DNA from: CAZAMT01 sp964486145
Lineage (GTDB): Bacteria > Bacteroidota > Bacteroidia > Bacteroidales > JAAAOM01
Assembly: GCA_964486145.1 (NCBI GenBank)
Contig: CAZAMT010000016.1
Coordinates: 1-31,026 of the forward strand
Length of the DNA stretch: 31,026 bases
Direction: 5' to 3'
Shown here: positions 8,734-17,900 of the stretch, piece after piece
Numbering within the stretch: the stretch's first letter is position 1
Layout of the letters: every line of letters starts with the position of its first letter
Notes under the pieces: model-generated
What the model saw: only the letters and a program-made list of their open reading frames with translations
Databases searched by the model: none
What the model was told of the DNA's origin: nothing
Translations under genes and position numbers: made by a program

Positions 8734-8762
8734 GCCCCGCCTTTGATGCGGGGCTTTTTTTT
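8734..8762 (+). terminator. Intrinsic terminator of the HU gene
   Basis: GCCCCGC (8734-8740) pairs with GCGGGGC (8748-8754) around a 7-base loop and is followed by a run of eight T. It starts 9 bases after the HU stop and is the strongest terminator in the window. Confidence 0.92.
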
Positions 8763-8980
8763 ATTACCTGTTTTTCTTCAATTTTAAGATATCTAATTAC
8801 CTCAGGCATCACTCCTGCCTTTTTGTCATACCTGCCACTGTTCTCCTGCATAATGCTATAACCCTAATGCACCAAATATTTTATTAATGAAATTTTTTGA
8901 AGACAATTGTATTTTAATGTTTTTATCTATATATTTAGATATTTATATTTATGTGGCATAACATTTGATAATCTTACAGC

Positions 8981-9211
8981 ATGAATTTAATACTTAAATA
9001 CAAAAACGTACTTTTGTTTATCCTAACAGGGATGATTTTAGGCTTCGCATACTGGTATTTTATTGGTTGCAGTGGCGGAACATGTCCGATAACCTCCAAC
9101 TGGTATTCAAGCGCTCTGTACGGAGGATTATTTGGTTTTCTTTTAAGTGATTTTAAATTAAAAAAAACAAAACGCGCGGATAAAAATGAGCAATTTCAAT
9201 CAAATAATTAA
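8981..9211 (+). CDS. DUF6132 family small membrane protein
   Basis: This 76-residue protein has two hydrophobic helices (about 8-29 and 42-57) separated by the family signature GCSGGTCPITSN, which holds two cysteines, and has a lysine-rich C-terminus. In my recollection DUF6132 proteins commonly sit beside thioredoxins or rhodanese-type genes. Here the next gene, a thioredoxin, starts 26 bases before this one stops, so the two are translationally linked. The CxxxxC pair could be a redox partner, which is inference. Confidence 0.82.
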   Translation: MNLILKYKNVLLFILTGMILGFAYWYFIGCSGGTCPITSNWYSSALYGGLFGFLLSDFKLKKTKRADKNEQFQSNN

Positions 9212-9485
9212 CAGCCATACCCCGGTTCTGGTAGACTTTTATGCTGACTGGTGTGCGCCTTGTCGCCAGGTAACACCAATACTCAAACAACTGAAGTCTG
9301 AGCTTGGTGAGAAAGTGAAAATTATCAAAATCAATGTGGATAAAAACCGGGAAATATCAGTTAGGTATAACGTACGTAGTATCCCCACCCTTTTTATTTT
9401 TAAAAATGGTGAAATCAAATGGTCTGGAATGGGTGCCCGGCCTTTGCAAGAGTTAAAACAGGAAATACAAAATCTTTTAAATTAA
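9186..9485 (+). CDS. Cytoplasmic thioredoxin
   Basis: This 99-residue single-domain thioredoxin has the active site WCAPC (near residues 20-24), preceded by VDFYAD, and the cis-proline motif SIPTLFIF. It has no signal peptide. The ATG at 9186 lies inside the end of the DUF6132 gene, a 26-base overlap in another frame, implying coupled translation. A second thioredoxin with a lipoprotein signal follows after 11 bases, so the operon supplies thiol reductants on both sides of the membrane. Confidence 0.93.
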   Translation: MSNFNQIINSHTPVLVDFYADWCAPCRQVTPILKQLKSELGEKVKIIKINVDKNREISVRYNVRSIPTLFIFKNGEIKWSGMGARPLQELKQEIQNLLN

Positions 9486-9496
9486 ATTATACTATC

Positions 9497-10012
9497 ATGA
9501 AACAAATGATTCTTTCGATAACAGTGATAACTTTTTTGGTCTTTCAAAGTTGCAGCAACGGTTCTACCAATGCACAAACCAACGCAAACGAAGCGGAACA
9601 ATTGGCAGAAAACATTACCAAAACAGAGGTAAGTGGTGAAACCATACAGATTACAAAGGCCGATTTTCTGGAAAAAATAATGAACTATGAAGAAAATCCG
9701 GAAGTTTGGAAATTTAAAGGTGATAAACCGTGCATTGTCGATTTTTATGCTGACTGGTGTGCACCATGTCGAATTACATCACCCATTCTTGAGGAACTGG
9801 CAGCGGAATATGCCGGTGAAATCAACATCTATAAAGTTGATACTGATGCCGAACGTGAATTGGCTGCTGTTTTTGGGATCCAAAGCATACCCTCATTTTT
9901 ATTCTGCCCGGTTGAAGGAAAACCGATGATGACATCAGGAATCGCGCAATCCGAAGAGGAAACCAAGGCAATGTTTCAAAAACAAATTGACGAGTTTTTG
10001 TTAAATAAATAA
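9497..10012 (+). CDS. Exported lipoprotein thioredoxin
   Basis: The start at 9497 (MKQMIL) opens a lipoprotein signal ending in FQSC near residue 16; the longer open frame from 9419 is antecedent noise inside the upstream thioredoxin. A Thr/Asn/Glu-rich linker of about 50 residues precedes a thioredoxin domain with VDFYADWCAPC and the cis-proline motif SIPSF. It should sit in the periplasm, anchored to a membrane, as a thiol-disulfide reductant or in place of a TlpA/ResA-like protein. The cluster includes a CxxCH haem-binding gene, so apocytochrome reduction is one possible role (inference). Confidence 0.9.
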   Translation: MKQMILSITVITFLVFQSCSNGSTNAQTNANEAEQLAENITKTEVSGETIQITKADFLEKIMNYEENPEVWKFKGDKPCIVDFYADWCAPCRITSPILEELAAEYAGEINIYKVDTDAERELAAVFGIQSIPSFLFCPVEGKPMMTSGIAQSEEETKAMFQKQIDEFLLNK

Positions 10013-10034
10013 TAACTCATTCATTTAATCTATC

Positions 10035-10520
10035 ATGAAAACAAAATCTTCAATGTTTACAATACGGGGGATTACTGCATTGATATTATTATTCACTGCT
10101 TCCTCCATAAATCATTTACACAGCAAAGACAACCCGTATTATTTTGGTACAACTGTGCATGGTGATTTGGAAGAGGTAACAACAAAAGTTAAAGAAACCC
10201 TCAAAAAGCACGGCTTCGGTGTTATAACCGAGGTTGATATGCATGAAAAATTAAATAATGCTTTGAATACAGCGGTTAAACCTTACAGGTTATTGGGAGT
10301 CTGTGATCCCTCATCCGCTTATGATGCTTTAAAGGCCGAAGAAAACGTTGGGCTCATGTTACCTTGCAAGATGATTATTCGTGAGGTAGATAAAAATACC
10401 TATTCTGTTGTTTCGGTTGATCCCGATGTGATGATGCAAATGATTGGTAACCAAGAATTAAATAAAATTGGTGCCAATGTTTCCAAACGGTTAAAAAAAG
10501 TAATCGATGAACTAAATTGA
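10035..10520 (+). CDS. Exported DUF302 domain protein
   Basis: This 161-residue protein has an N-terminal signal or anchor helix (about residues 10-29) and a DUF302 domain from about residue 36. The domain is shown by the FGVITEVDMHEKL segment, the YRLLGVCDPSSAYDAL block and a LMLPCKM strand, all standard for the family, whose biochemical role is unsettled. It ends the tight part of the redox cluster; a decayed toxin-antitoxin pair begins within a few bases of its stop. The two cysteines are in the family-conserved positions GVCDP and LPCK. Confidence 0.88.
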   Translation: MKTKSSMFTIRGITALILLFTASSINHLHSKDNPYYFGTTVHGDLEEVTTKVKETLKKHGFGVITEVDMHEKLNNALNTAVKPYRLLGVCDPSSAYDALKAEENVGLMLPCKMIIREVDKNTYSVVSVDPDVMMQMIGNQELNKIGANVSKRLKKVIDELN

Positions 10521-10525
10521 TATTG

Positions 10526-10704
10526 ATATACCATGTTAGTGAAGTAATTCGTGCCGGACTTAGGCTTTTAGAAAATGAAGAAAGTAAAGTAGTTGCATTA
10601 AAAAAAATGCGATTCAACAAGGAATTGATAGTGGAATTGCACACGATATTGATCCAGACAAGCACCTTCAAGAATTAAAAGCTAAACGAAAAAATAATGG
10701 CTAA
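10526..10704 (+). pseudogene. ParD-type antitoxin remnant
   Basis: Reading GTT AGT GAA GTA from about 10535 gives VSEVIRAGLRLLENEE, a classic ParD/CopG-antidote core. The frame then breaks in an A-run near 10600-10607, where one base appears missing. After shifting, it continues as IQQGIDSGIAHDIDPDKHL and ends at 10702-10704. The N-terminal ribbon-helix-helix strand is gone: homology starts right after the DUF302 stop. The 3' end overlaps the ParE start by 8 bases, as in intact parDE operons. Confidence 0.8.
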
Positions 10705-10994
10705 ATATGAATTGACTAATAAAGCCATTGAAGATTTGACTGAATCTGGGAATACACTGTCGACAAATGGTCAGAACAGCAAGCTGACGATATTTTAATT
10801 TATTAATAATTAGTTGTCAAGAGATTGCAAACAATTCTGAATTAGGAAAAAATTACGAAGGAATAACTAGTGACTTTTTCGGACTTAAAACTAACAGACA
10901 CATCATATTTTATCGAAAACGAATAAACCAACCGATTGAAATTACAAGAATATTACACGCACGAATGGACTTAAAAAACAGAATAAATGAATAA
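10697..10994 (+). pseudogene. ParE-type toxin remnant with two frameshifts
   Basis: It starts at ATG 10697 as MAKYELTNKAIEDLTE, then loses one base near 10742. In the new frame it reads IWEYTVDKWSEQQADDI, and near 10790-10797 it loses another base, ending in the third frame as SCQEIANNSELGKNY, followed by FFGLKTNRHIIFYRKR and ILHARMDLKNRI to the stop at 10992-10994. These are the standard blocks of RelE/ParE-superfamily gyrase-targeting toxins, about 97 residues. With two frameshifts the toxin must be inactive. Confidence 0.82.
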
Positions 10995-11111
10995 AAACTG
11001 GCTACAGCAGCTCATACGTCATGGCAAGCAAGGTAATGTTGGAGTACGAGTTGCATTTCAAGCAAATGGAATGTTCATTCTTTGTTATTTTTATTATCAT
11101 TACATTAAAAA

Positions 11112-11552
11112 GTGAAAACACAAAAAATCAGTTTGTTAATTCTACTTAGTGTTTTTGTTGTTATACAATTTTTTGATCCTGCTCCCATCAATCCCATACC
11201 AAATCCTCAGACCTCTATACTGAGGTATCGACCTGCCAATGAGGAGGTTACATCTTTACTTAAAAATGCCTGCTACGACTGCCATTCCAATGAAACGAAG
11301 TATATGTGGTATGCATACGTTGCTCCGGTTTCATGGTACATTGACAATCATGTTTCAAAAGGGCGGGAACATGTTAATTTTTCAAAATGGACATCGTATA
11401 CACCGGATGAACACGATGAAATTATTGAAGAATCCCACGAGGAAATAGAGCAATTGCATATGCCATTAAAAGGTTATCAACTATTGCACCCTGATGCTCG
11501 ATTATCTGAGGAAGAGAGGAATCTATTGCTTCAGTATTTCAAAGAAGAATAA
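11112..11552 (+). CDS. Haem-binding domain protein with CxxCH motif
   Basis: This 146-residue exported protein carries an N-terminal hydrophobic anchor (about residues 5-22) and one covalent haem motif CYDCH near 54-58, followed by SNETKYMWYAYVAPVSWYI. That pattern is typical of the Haem_bd (PF14376) family. A conserved Met in LHMPLKGY near residue 116 could be the second haem ligand (inference). The start codon is GTG at 11112. It lies about 590 bases after DUF302, with the dead parDE pair between, in the same direction as the thioredoxin cluster. It probably acts as a small periplasmic electron-transfer protein. Confidence 0.87.
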   Translation: MKTQKISLLILLSVFVVIQFFDPAPINPIPNPQTSILRYRPANEEVTSLLKNACYDCHSNETKYMWYAYVAPVSWYIDNHVSKGREHVNFSKWTSYTPDEHDEIIEESHEEIEQLHMPLKGYQLLHPDARLSEEERNLLLQYFKEE

Positions 11553-11669
11553 CTGAAATACGCAACTGGACGAAGCATCAACGGTTTCCTATATTCTTTG
11601 AATAATCTTCTCTTTATGACATCATTCAGCATTATTCATCACATTACAAAAAACGAAAGGTAAGCAGTG

Positions 11670-12869
11670 TTATTCATTACCATTGGCAAGATATGCCAAA
11701 TTCCTTGATATCAAATCGCTTCGTATACCGACAGATGCACCTGATCGATACTCATCTTCCGGTGTATTCATCACATAGTCCAGCAATCTGTCAACGCTCG
11801 TTGTTGCCACATGCATGCGTGTATCAGATGATGCATAATAAATATAAACTTCTCCATTCGGCTTTTCAATCCATCCGTTTACAAATAACACGTTGGAAAC
11901 ATCCCCAACCCTTTCCATTCCCTGAGGTGCCATGAAATACCCACCCGGTCGTCGGATAACTTTTTCGGGATGTTTTAAATCAGTTAAAAACATGTACAAC
12001 GTATATCTCAAACCGGCAGCACAAGCTCGTACTCCATGAGCAAGATGCAGCCATCCCTTATCTGTTTTTATTGGTACAGGCCCCTGGCCGTTTTTCAGTT
12101 CCTTAACTGTATGATATTTTTTATTATCAATGATAATTTCCTTCTGTACCTCCGGTTTTTCCATAGAATCAACATACCCCCATCCAATGCCACCGCCGGA
12201 ACCAACTTCAATAAATCCCTCCTGTGGCCGGGTATATAAAGCATATTTTTTATTAATAAATTCGGGGTGCAATACCACATTCCGCTGTTGACCCGAATGA
12301 GAAATCAGATCAGGTAAGCGCTCCCAAACCTGTAGGTCTTTGGTACGTGCAATTCCACATGACGCAACTGCGGCGGAGGTATCACCCTTAGGAGCACTTG
12401 TATCTTTTCTTTCTGTGCAAAACAAACCATAAATCCAACCATCTTCATGCTTTGTAAGCCTCATGTCATAAACATTAACATCCGGTTCATCTGTTTCGGG
12501 CAATGAAACAGGATAATCCCAGAATCTCCAGTTATCAATCCCGTTGGGACTTTCAGCAACTGCAAAAAATGACTTTCGATCCCAGCCCTCAACCCTGGCA
12601 ACCATTAAGTATCTGTCATCCAGCAATATAGCTCCCGCGTTGAACACTGCATTGATACCCATTCGCTCCATGAGGTAAGGATTTGTAGACGGGTTTAAAT
12701 CATATCGCCAATGGATAGGAGTATGCTCATCTGTAAGAATAGGATACTTGTAACGGTAATAAATCCCGTTATAATTATTTTTTATTTTTTTGTTTATTCT
12801 TGTTATCAGCTTTTCGTGCTGTTTTTGTAACTTTTGTAGCCGTTTGTTAAAGTCTTTATCCTTCATCAT
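11670..12869 (-). CDS. GH130 4-O-beta-D-mannosyl-D-glucose phosphorylase
   Basis: This cytoplasmic phosphorylase would convert beta-mannosyl-1,4-glucose plus phosphate to mannose-1-phosphate and glucose. Its 399 residues match the length of GH130 subfamily 1 enzymes such as the Bacteroides fragilis one. The likely proton-donor Asp135 is in NVYDMRL, and RNVVLHPE, GPVPIKTDKGWLHLAHG and FMAPQGMERVGD are recognisable blocks, the first two including probable phosphate and sugar contacts. It lies 65 bases after the SSS symporter, in one operon. Unlike the known mannan operons, no mannanase or mannobiose 2-epimerase is adjacent. Related GH130 subfamilies acting on mannooligosaccharides are possible but less likely. 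Confidence 0.87.
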   Translation of the reverse strand: MMKDKDFNKRLQKLQKQHEKLITRINKKIKNNYNGIYYRYKYPILTDEHTPIHWRYDLNPSTNPYLMERMGINAVFNAGAILLDDRYLMVARVEGWDRKSFFAVAESPNGIDNWRFWDYPVSLPETDEPDVNVYDMRLTKHEDGWIYGLFCTERKDTSAPKGDTSAAVASCGIARTKDLQVWERLPDLISHSGQQRNVVLHPEFINKKYALYTRPQEGFIEVGSGGGIGWGYVDSMEKPEVQKEIIIDNKKYHTVKELKNGQGPVPIKTDKGWLHLAHGVRACAAGLRYTLYMFLTDLKHPEKVIRRPGGYFMAPQGMERVGDVSNVLFVNGWIEKPNGEVYIYYASSDTRMHVATTSVDRLLDYVMNTPEDEYRSGASVGIRSDLISRNLAYLANGNE

Positions 12870-12934
12870 GGTATAAGGTTTTATTGGATTATTTACTTAT
12901 TCACTGAATATCAAAACAAATTCAAAAAAGCATT

Positions 12935-14797
12935 TTAATTCCGGTGTTCGAGTTTATCCCACCAGGTCCTTTTCATTATGATTGCACTAACTGCAGCTAT
13001 GGCTACAGTTATCCACATATATCCAAATTTTTTCACAACCAGGAAAATTGGTAATGCAACAAGGCTGGTTTGGGCAATGATGCCAACTACAATATTGAAC
13101 ATATCCAGCCAAAAGTTTTTATTCGGTTCAAATGATGGATCATCAGCCATTACTTTTTCTTTTATTGGTTTCCAGAATCCCCAGGGCCGAACATTTTTGT
13201 AAAAGTTTTTCAGTGTTTCCTCATCGGTAGGCTTCCGAAGATAAGTTCCCAAGATACATCCAATTGAAGATATCAACAAAATGATTGGGAAATAATACAG
13301 AATTCGAATATCCTGTGAAAACCCTGGAAATAACCCCGGCAGGATACCTTCAAAAATAAATGGAACAATTCCAACAATGATGCCAATGGCCATTCCCCAG
13401 AAAAACCCATGCGCGTTAAATCTCCACCAGTACCATTTTAATATATTTGATGCCATGTAGCTTCCCCACAGAGCTGAAACAAGTATTTGCAAAACCTGGT
13501 TTACACTTCTTGCAAAAAATCCCAGTATGATACTTACCACAACCACCAGTATTCCAACGACATAATTGGTAATTTTAACCTGATTGTTGGTTGCTTTAGG
13601 TTTTATATATTTTAAATACAAATCATTGGTTACATAAGCCTGGGCTGCATTTAAAGTTCCTGCAAAAGTTGACATAAATGCCGCCAGAAGACCTGCCAGC
13701 AACAGACCCAACAAACCTACCGGAACAAACTGATTAATTGCCGATGGTAAAATTTGTTCAAAATCCAGGCGTCCTCCAATGTGTAAATCCAGTTTATCGT
13801 AAAAAATAATACCCAATACTGCAAAACCAGCTATCATCATATACCTTACCGGCATGAGTACTACAGATACGAATCCACTCATTTTTGCGGCTTCCGATGG
13901 CGATTTTGTAGCAAGAATTTTTTGCATATCATAGTTGGGCGCCGGACCGGCAATACTTACAAGAATGCCCTTAAATAACATCATCATAAAAAATGCAGTA
14001 AACAAGGTATATCCATCTTCAGCAATTTTCCGGTTCACTTCAGGAATAATACCAGACCAGTCCAGGTTAAGCGTTTTACCAAAAAACGGGTTCATCCATC
14101 CTTCGGGAACAATCAGGTTATGGGTTGCAAGGGCGTTCATTGCAATAATACCTATAACTATCGATGAAATGGTCATAATTGTATATTGAAGTACATCTGC
14201 CCAGACAATACTCATCATTCCACCAAGTACCGCATACAATGTAGCAAATATTGTGAACACGATCCCATAAAAATGTGCTACATATTTCGGGGGAATATCA
14301 ATAGGAACATACTGCGAAACAAATTCCCAGGGTAGAAATATTTCAACAAATTTTCCAAGACCAATAAATCCGTATGCCAGAAATCCAAGGCAACTGATCA
14401 GGGCAAAAACCACAACTACACCATGCGATAATGAGCTGCCCACTCCTTTGCCAAACCGGGTACCGATCCACTCGGCACCTGTGGTTACATTTGAACGGCG
14501 CAACCATATAGATAAATAAACCATCAAAAAAACCTGGTTGAAAACCGGCCACAACCAGGGAATCCAAATACTTTTCAGACCATACACAAAAGCCAGTGTA
14601 ACCAGCCACATGGTACCAGAAATATCAAACATCCCTGAGGCATTTGATAATCCCAGCATGTACCAGGGCAGTCGGTTTCCCCCGAGTAGGTAAGCATTTT
14701 TGTCTTTTTGTGCAAGTTTTTTCAGGACCAACCCAATAACTACTGTCGCTGTGAGATACAGTAAAATAATGAGCGAGTCAATTAAGGTTAGCTTCAT
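12935..14797 (-). CDS. SSS-family sodium:sugar symporter
   Basis: This 620-residue inner-membrane transporter has about 14 to 15 hydrophobic helices and the SLC5/SSS look: DSLIILLYL at the start, LLGGNRLPWY near 38-47, GAEWIGTRFG near 107, and MSTFAGTLNAAQAYV with the Na-site helix near residue 378. It should bring a small sugar into the cell with sodium. It lies upstream of, and in one operon with, the GH130 phosphorylase, so its cargo is probably mannosyl-glucose or mannobiose (inference from context). A good promoter lies 67-95 bases upstream of its ATG. Confidence 0.92.
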   Translation of the reverse strand: MKLTLIDSLIILLYLTATVVIGLVLKKLAQKDKNAYLLGGNRLPWYMLGLSNASGMFDISGTMWLVTLAFVYGLKSIWIPWLWPVFNQVFLMVYLSIWLRRSNVTTGAEWIGTRFGKGVGSSLSHGVVVVFALISCLGFLAYGFIGLGKFVEIFLPWEFVSQYVPIDIPPKYVAHFYGIVFTIFATLYAVLGGMMSIVWADVLQYTIMTISSIVIGIIAMNALATHNLIVPEGWMNPFFGKTLNLDWSGIIPEVNRKIAEDGYTLFTAFFMMMLFKGILVSIAGPAPNYDMQKILATKSPSEAAKMSGFVSVVLMPVRYMMIAGFAVLGIIFYDKLDLHIGGRLDFEQILPSAINQFVPVGLLGLLLAGLLAAFMSTFAGTLNAAQAYVTNDLYLKYIKPKATNNQVKITNYVVGILVVVVSIILGFFARSVNQVLQILVSALWGSYMASNILKWYWWRFNAHGFFWGMAIGIIVGIVPFIFEGILPGLFPGFSQDIRILYYFPIILLISSIGCILGTYLRKPTDEETLKNFYKNVRPWGFWKPIKEKVMADDPSFEPNKNFWLDMFNIVVGIIAQTSLVALPIFLVVKKFGYMWITVAIAAVSAIIMKRTWWDKLEHRN

Positions 14798-14844
14798 TTT
14801 ATTTAGCCTTATTAATTCATAAATTCATTCCAATAAACTGGCTA

Positions 14845-14861
14845 CGTATTTTACAAATACG
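14845..14861. promoter_or_regulatory. Palindrome at the predicted transcription start, possible operator
   Basis: CGTATTT, three bases, AAATACG forms a perfect 7-base inverted repeat lying on the predicted start site of the symporter-GH130 operon. It has no T-run after it, so it is not a terminator. It could be a repressor site, for example for a sugar-responsive GntR or LacI-type regulator, but no regulator gene is in the window. Confidence 0.4.
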
Positions 14862-14863
14862 CA

Positions 14864-14892
14864 CAAAAATAAAAATTTTATCATTAGAACAA
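14864..14892 (-). promoter_or_regulatory. Bacteroidetes promoter of the symporter-GH130 operon
   Basis: On the minus strand TTG (14892-14890), 18 bases, then TATTTTTG (14871-14864) fits the Bacteroidetes -33/-7 consensus exactly. The start of transcription would fall near 14857, giving a leader of about 60 bases. Confidence 0.65.
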
Positions 14893-14941
14893 TTTTAAAA
14901 TGACATTAATGAATAAAACTTCCTATCCGATGAAATAAATA

Positions 14942-17900
14942 TTATCGTCGTATTCTGTTGATGCGCTTTTCCAAAGCATTAATCCATCCTGAAATATATT
15001 CAGGGCCACCTGCCATCAAAAAAACATATAAAAATGAAGAAAGAAATAGAATAACAAGTATATTAAAATATAATGTATCAACGTATTGTCCGTTGAACCG
15101 TTTTAACGGAGCATAAAGATGCGCCCGGCCCAGATCCGAATCAGGGTAGTTAAAAATGGGATCATAGCTTCTGACGATGTCATAATTTTCAACAACCATA
15201 GGATTATCCCCCTGTATCCCGGTTACTTCCTGAGCAATACGATGATTATAATATCTCCTTTTTAATTGAAGGTAGTTTCCAATGCCTATGCTATCGATCA
15301 CACCCTGCCGGGTGTCAGTCAACTCCTGTTGTTTTTCATAATATCGGTATTGAAGATATGTAATGTAATCTTCTGTTTCTGAAGCAATTCGAGGAGTGAA
15401 ATCATTAACCGACAGCGCATGGATATATTCAAACGGAAAAAATTCCTCCTTTTCTGTAAAATCGAGTAATTCAGTTTGCAAAATAGTTAGTTTTTCCATC
15501 AACTCCTGCCGCGGATTTTCCCGTCTGGTAAGGTCAATACTAGCTTTCAGCAGGCTGTCGAGATATGATAAGTGATAATTTATTTCATAATTACATTCGC
15601 TTAATTCACTGTCGATGGTAAATAAATCATCCTGAAATTTATTGGTTTTAAACTGCTCCACGGTGAGTGCTTCAAATCCCCATTTGATAACCGAAAGTTC
15701 ACCGAGAATATTAACATATTTCTGATTATTAAAAGGTTTTGGGAAATTCTGATAAGGAATTACCTTTCCACTGAATAATAGTTGAAAAAATATAATAATT
15801 GAAAGCAGAATGTTTAAGCTTTTGTGCGGGCAGGTTAGTAATGAAATGTTCAATCCTATTAAAACACCGGAAATGGAAACTGCGGAAAGGACCATCCAGT
15901 AACTAAATGACAGATAAAAGATCCCGGTTAGTGAATTACCAATAATAACATATATACCGGTTAAAAGAATGCTTATAAATGTTATAATTAAAAATTTTGA
16001 ATTAAGATAGCTGTATTTACTTAACAAGAGAATTGAGTCTCTGTCAATTACCCGAAATTCTTTTCTTACCTCTTCCCTCCCCGACCAGATTCCGAGTATA
16101 AAAGCATTGAAAGTTGATGCAAAAATATAAAACAGCATATTTCGGTTTTCAGAAAATATGTATTCATCATTACCCGAAAACCTGCCAAAAAACGATGTAA
16201 TTAGAGCAAGAGCGACAGTGAACAAAACACTTTTAACGTACGGATTCAACTTTCGAAACCGGGTTTTTAAATCACGAAAAAAATAAAGTGCAAACTGTTT
16301 ATCAATATCTGGAATATTGACAAAATTACGAGGTAATACGTTTTTGTATCCATGAATTTTAATTTCAGGTTCAATTTCATCCACGTATTTCTGGTGCCAT
16401 TTCTCAGGAGGGACTTTACGTATCTCGGTTTCCTCACCCTTTTTATTTACTTCCTTTTCCGATATCAACTGCCAGAAATCAAATGCTCTGCGCCTTTCAA
16501 AGAAACCTTTGATGTTTTGATTTTGTTTTGAATTCTCACGAAAATAGGAATAGACTTTATCGGGTTTGCCATTAAAAATCGGATAACCTTTTCGATCAAA
16601 AATCCATAATTTGTCAAATTCTCTGATGTTTACCAGTAAAGGAGGGGTTAGCGTTGCAATGATTAATTTACCGCGCAGACATATTTCCCTAAGCAGACTT
16701 ATAAACTTTTGAATCTCGCCTGCCTGAAGTCCGTTAAATGGTTCTGTGATAAGGAAAATATATGGATCACGAAGCAATTCAACACCAAGATTCAACAGTT
16801 TTGTCTGGTAATTACCCAGTTCGTTTTTTGTATGTTCGTTCCATCTTAAATGTTGTAAATTTTGCAAACCTAACTCACCTAACACTTTCAATATCAGTAA
16901 ATCAGTTTGTTTATGATCAATATGACGATAGTTTAGCTTTGCATGATAATAAAAATTTTCATAGATGGTAAGTTCCTCAAACAAAAGAGGTACATCAGGA
17001 AGGTAACCAATAACACCCTGAAGTTTATACTTATCCTTATATGTATCAAATCCATTTATTGATACTGTTCCATGTGAAAGTTTAAACCTGCCGGAAAGGC
17101 TCTGGAAAAGAACAACCTTATCCTGCCTGGATTCGCTAACCAGCCCGATAAGATTTCCTGATTTTTCAGAGAAGGTAAACCGTTTGATACTGCCTGTACC
17201 AAGTCGCGGATTGTATTCCAGCTTTTTACCTGAAAACACAACACTTACTGTATGATCCTGTTGTAAAACGGCCTGGGCAATCTTACGATAATTGAGAATA
17301 ATCTTTCCCTGGCTAACAATTGTATCATGGTTTTCAAGGAAATAAAAATGTCCTGGCCGGATTTCTGTATTTCTGAAAATATACAATCCCGCTCCCTGGT
17401 ACTTAAACGAAATGATATTAAACTCAGGAATATATAAGAATACAAACGCACCAGTTATTTCCGGATTATACATTCTCCGGCTTCCTTCCTGTTGTGGCTT
17501 ATTTCGTTCAACCCAGGCACCTTCTAACCCTTCCTCAACTTTATCATCTTTCTTTTTAACTATTAAGTAACGGTTATTATTAAATTGCGATAAGTCATCA
17601 TTTACCACGAAATTGTTAATGTAATCCAGTTCACGTTTTGAAAAATTACATTTTTCAGCTATGGGTACGGCTATCGTTAATGTTTCCTGATGTTTGATAT
17701 TATTGAGATGGGAATACTCAAATAAGCAAAAAACAATGAGTATTTTTTCATTTAGAAGCAATTCATTTTCAACCTGTTCACAAAACTGATCAATCAAATC
17801 GTCCATTCTTGTTTTTGCATCCTCTCTGATTAAAATACCTTCGCAACATTTTAAATATGTTTTGGTAACCTGTTGTTCACTTACCTGAAGTCCAAACCTG

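Noticed and set aside
9419..9496. Longer start for the lipoprotein thioredoxin at 9419
   Set aside because: That part overlaps the upstream thioredoxin in another frame and would bury the signal peptide.
10995..11100. Integron attC site after the ParE remnant
   Set aside because: The expected core-site ends and paired arms are not found by eye; left only as an unexplained segment.
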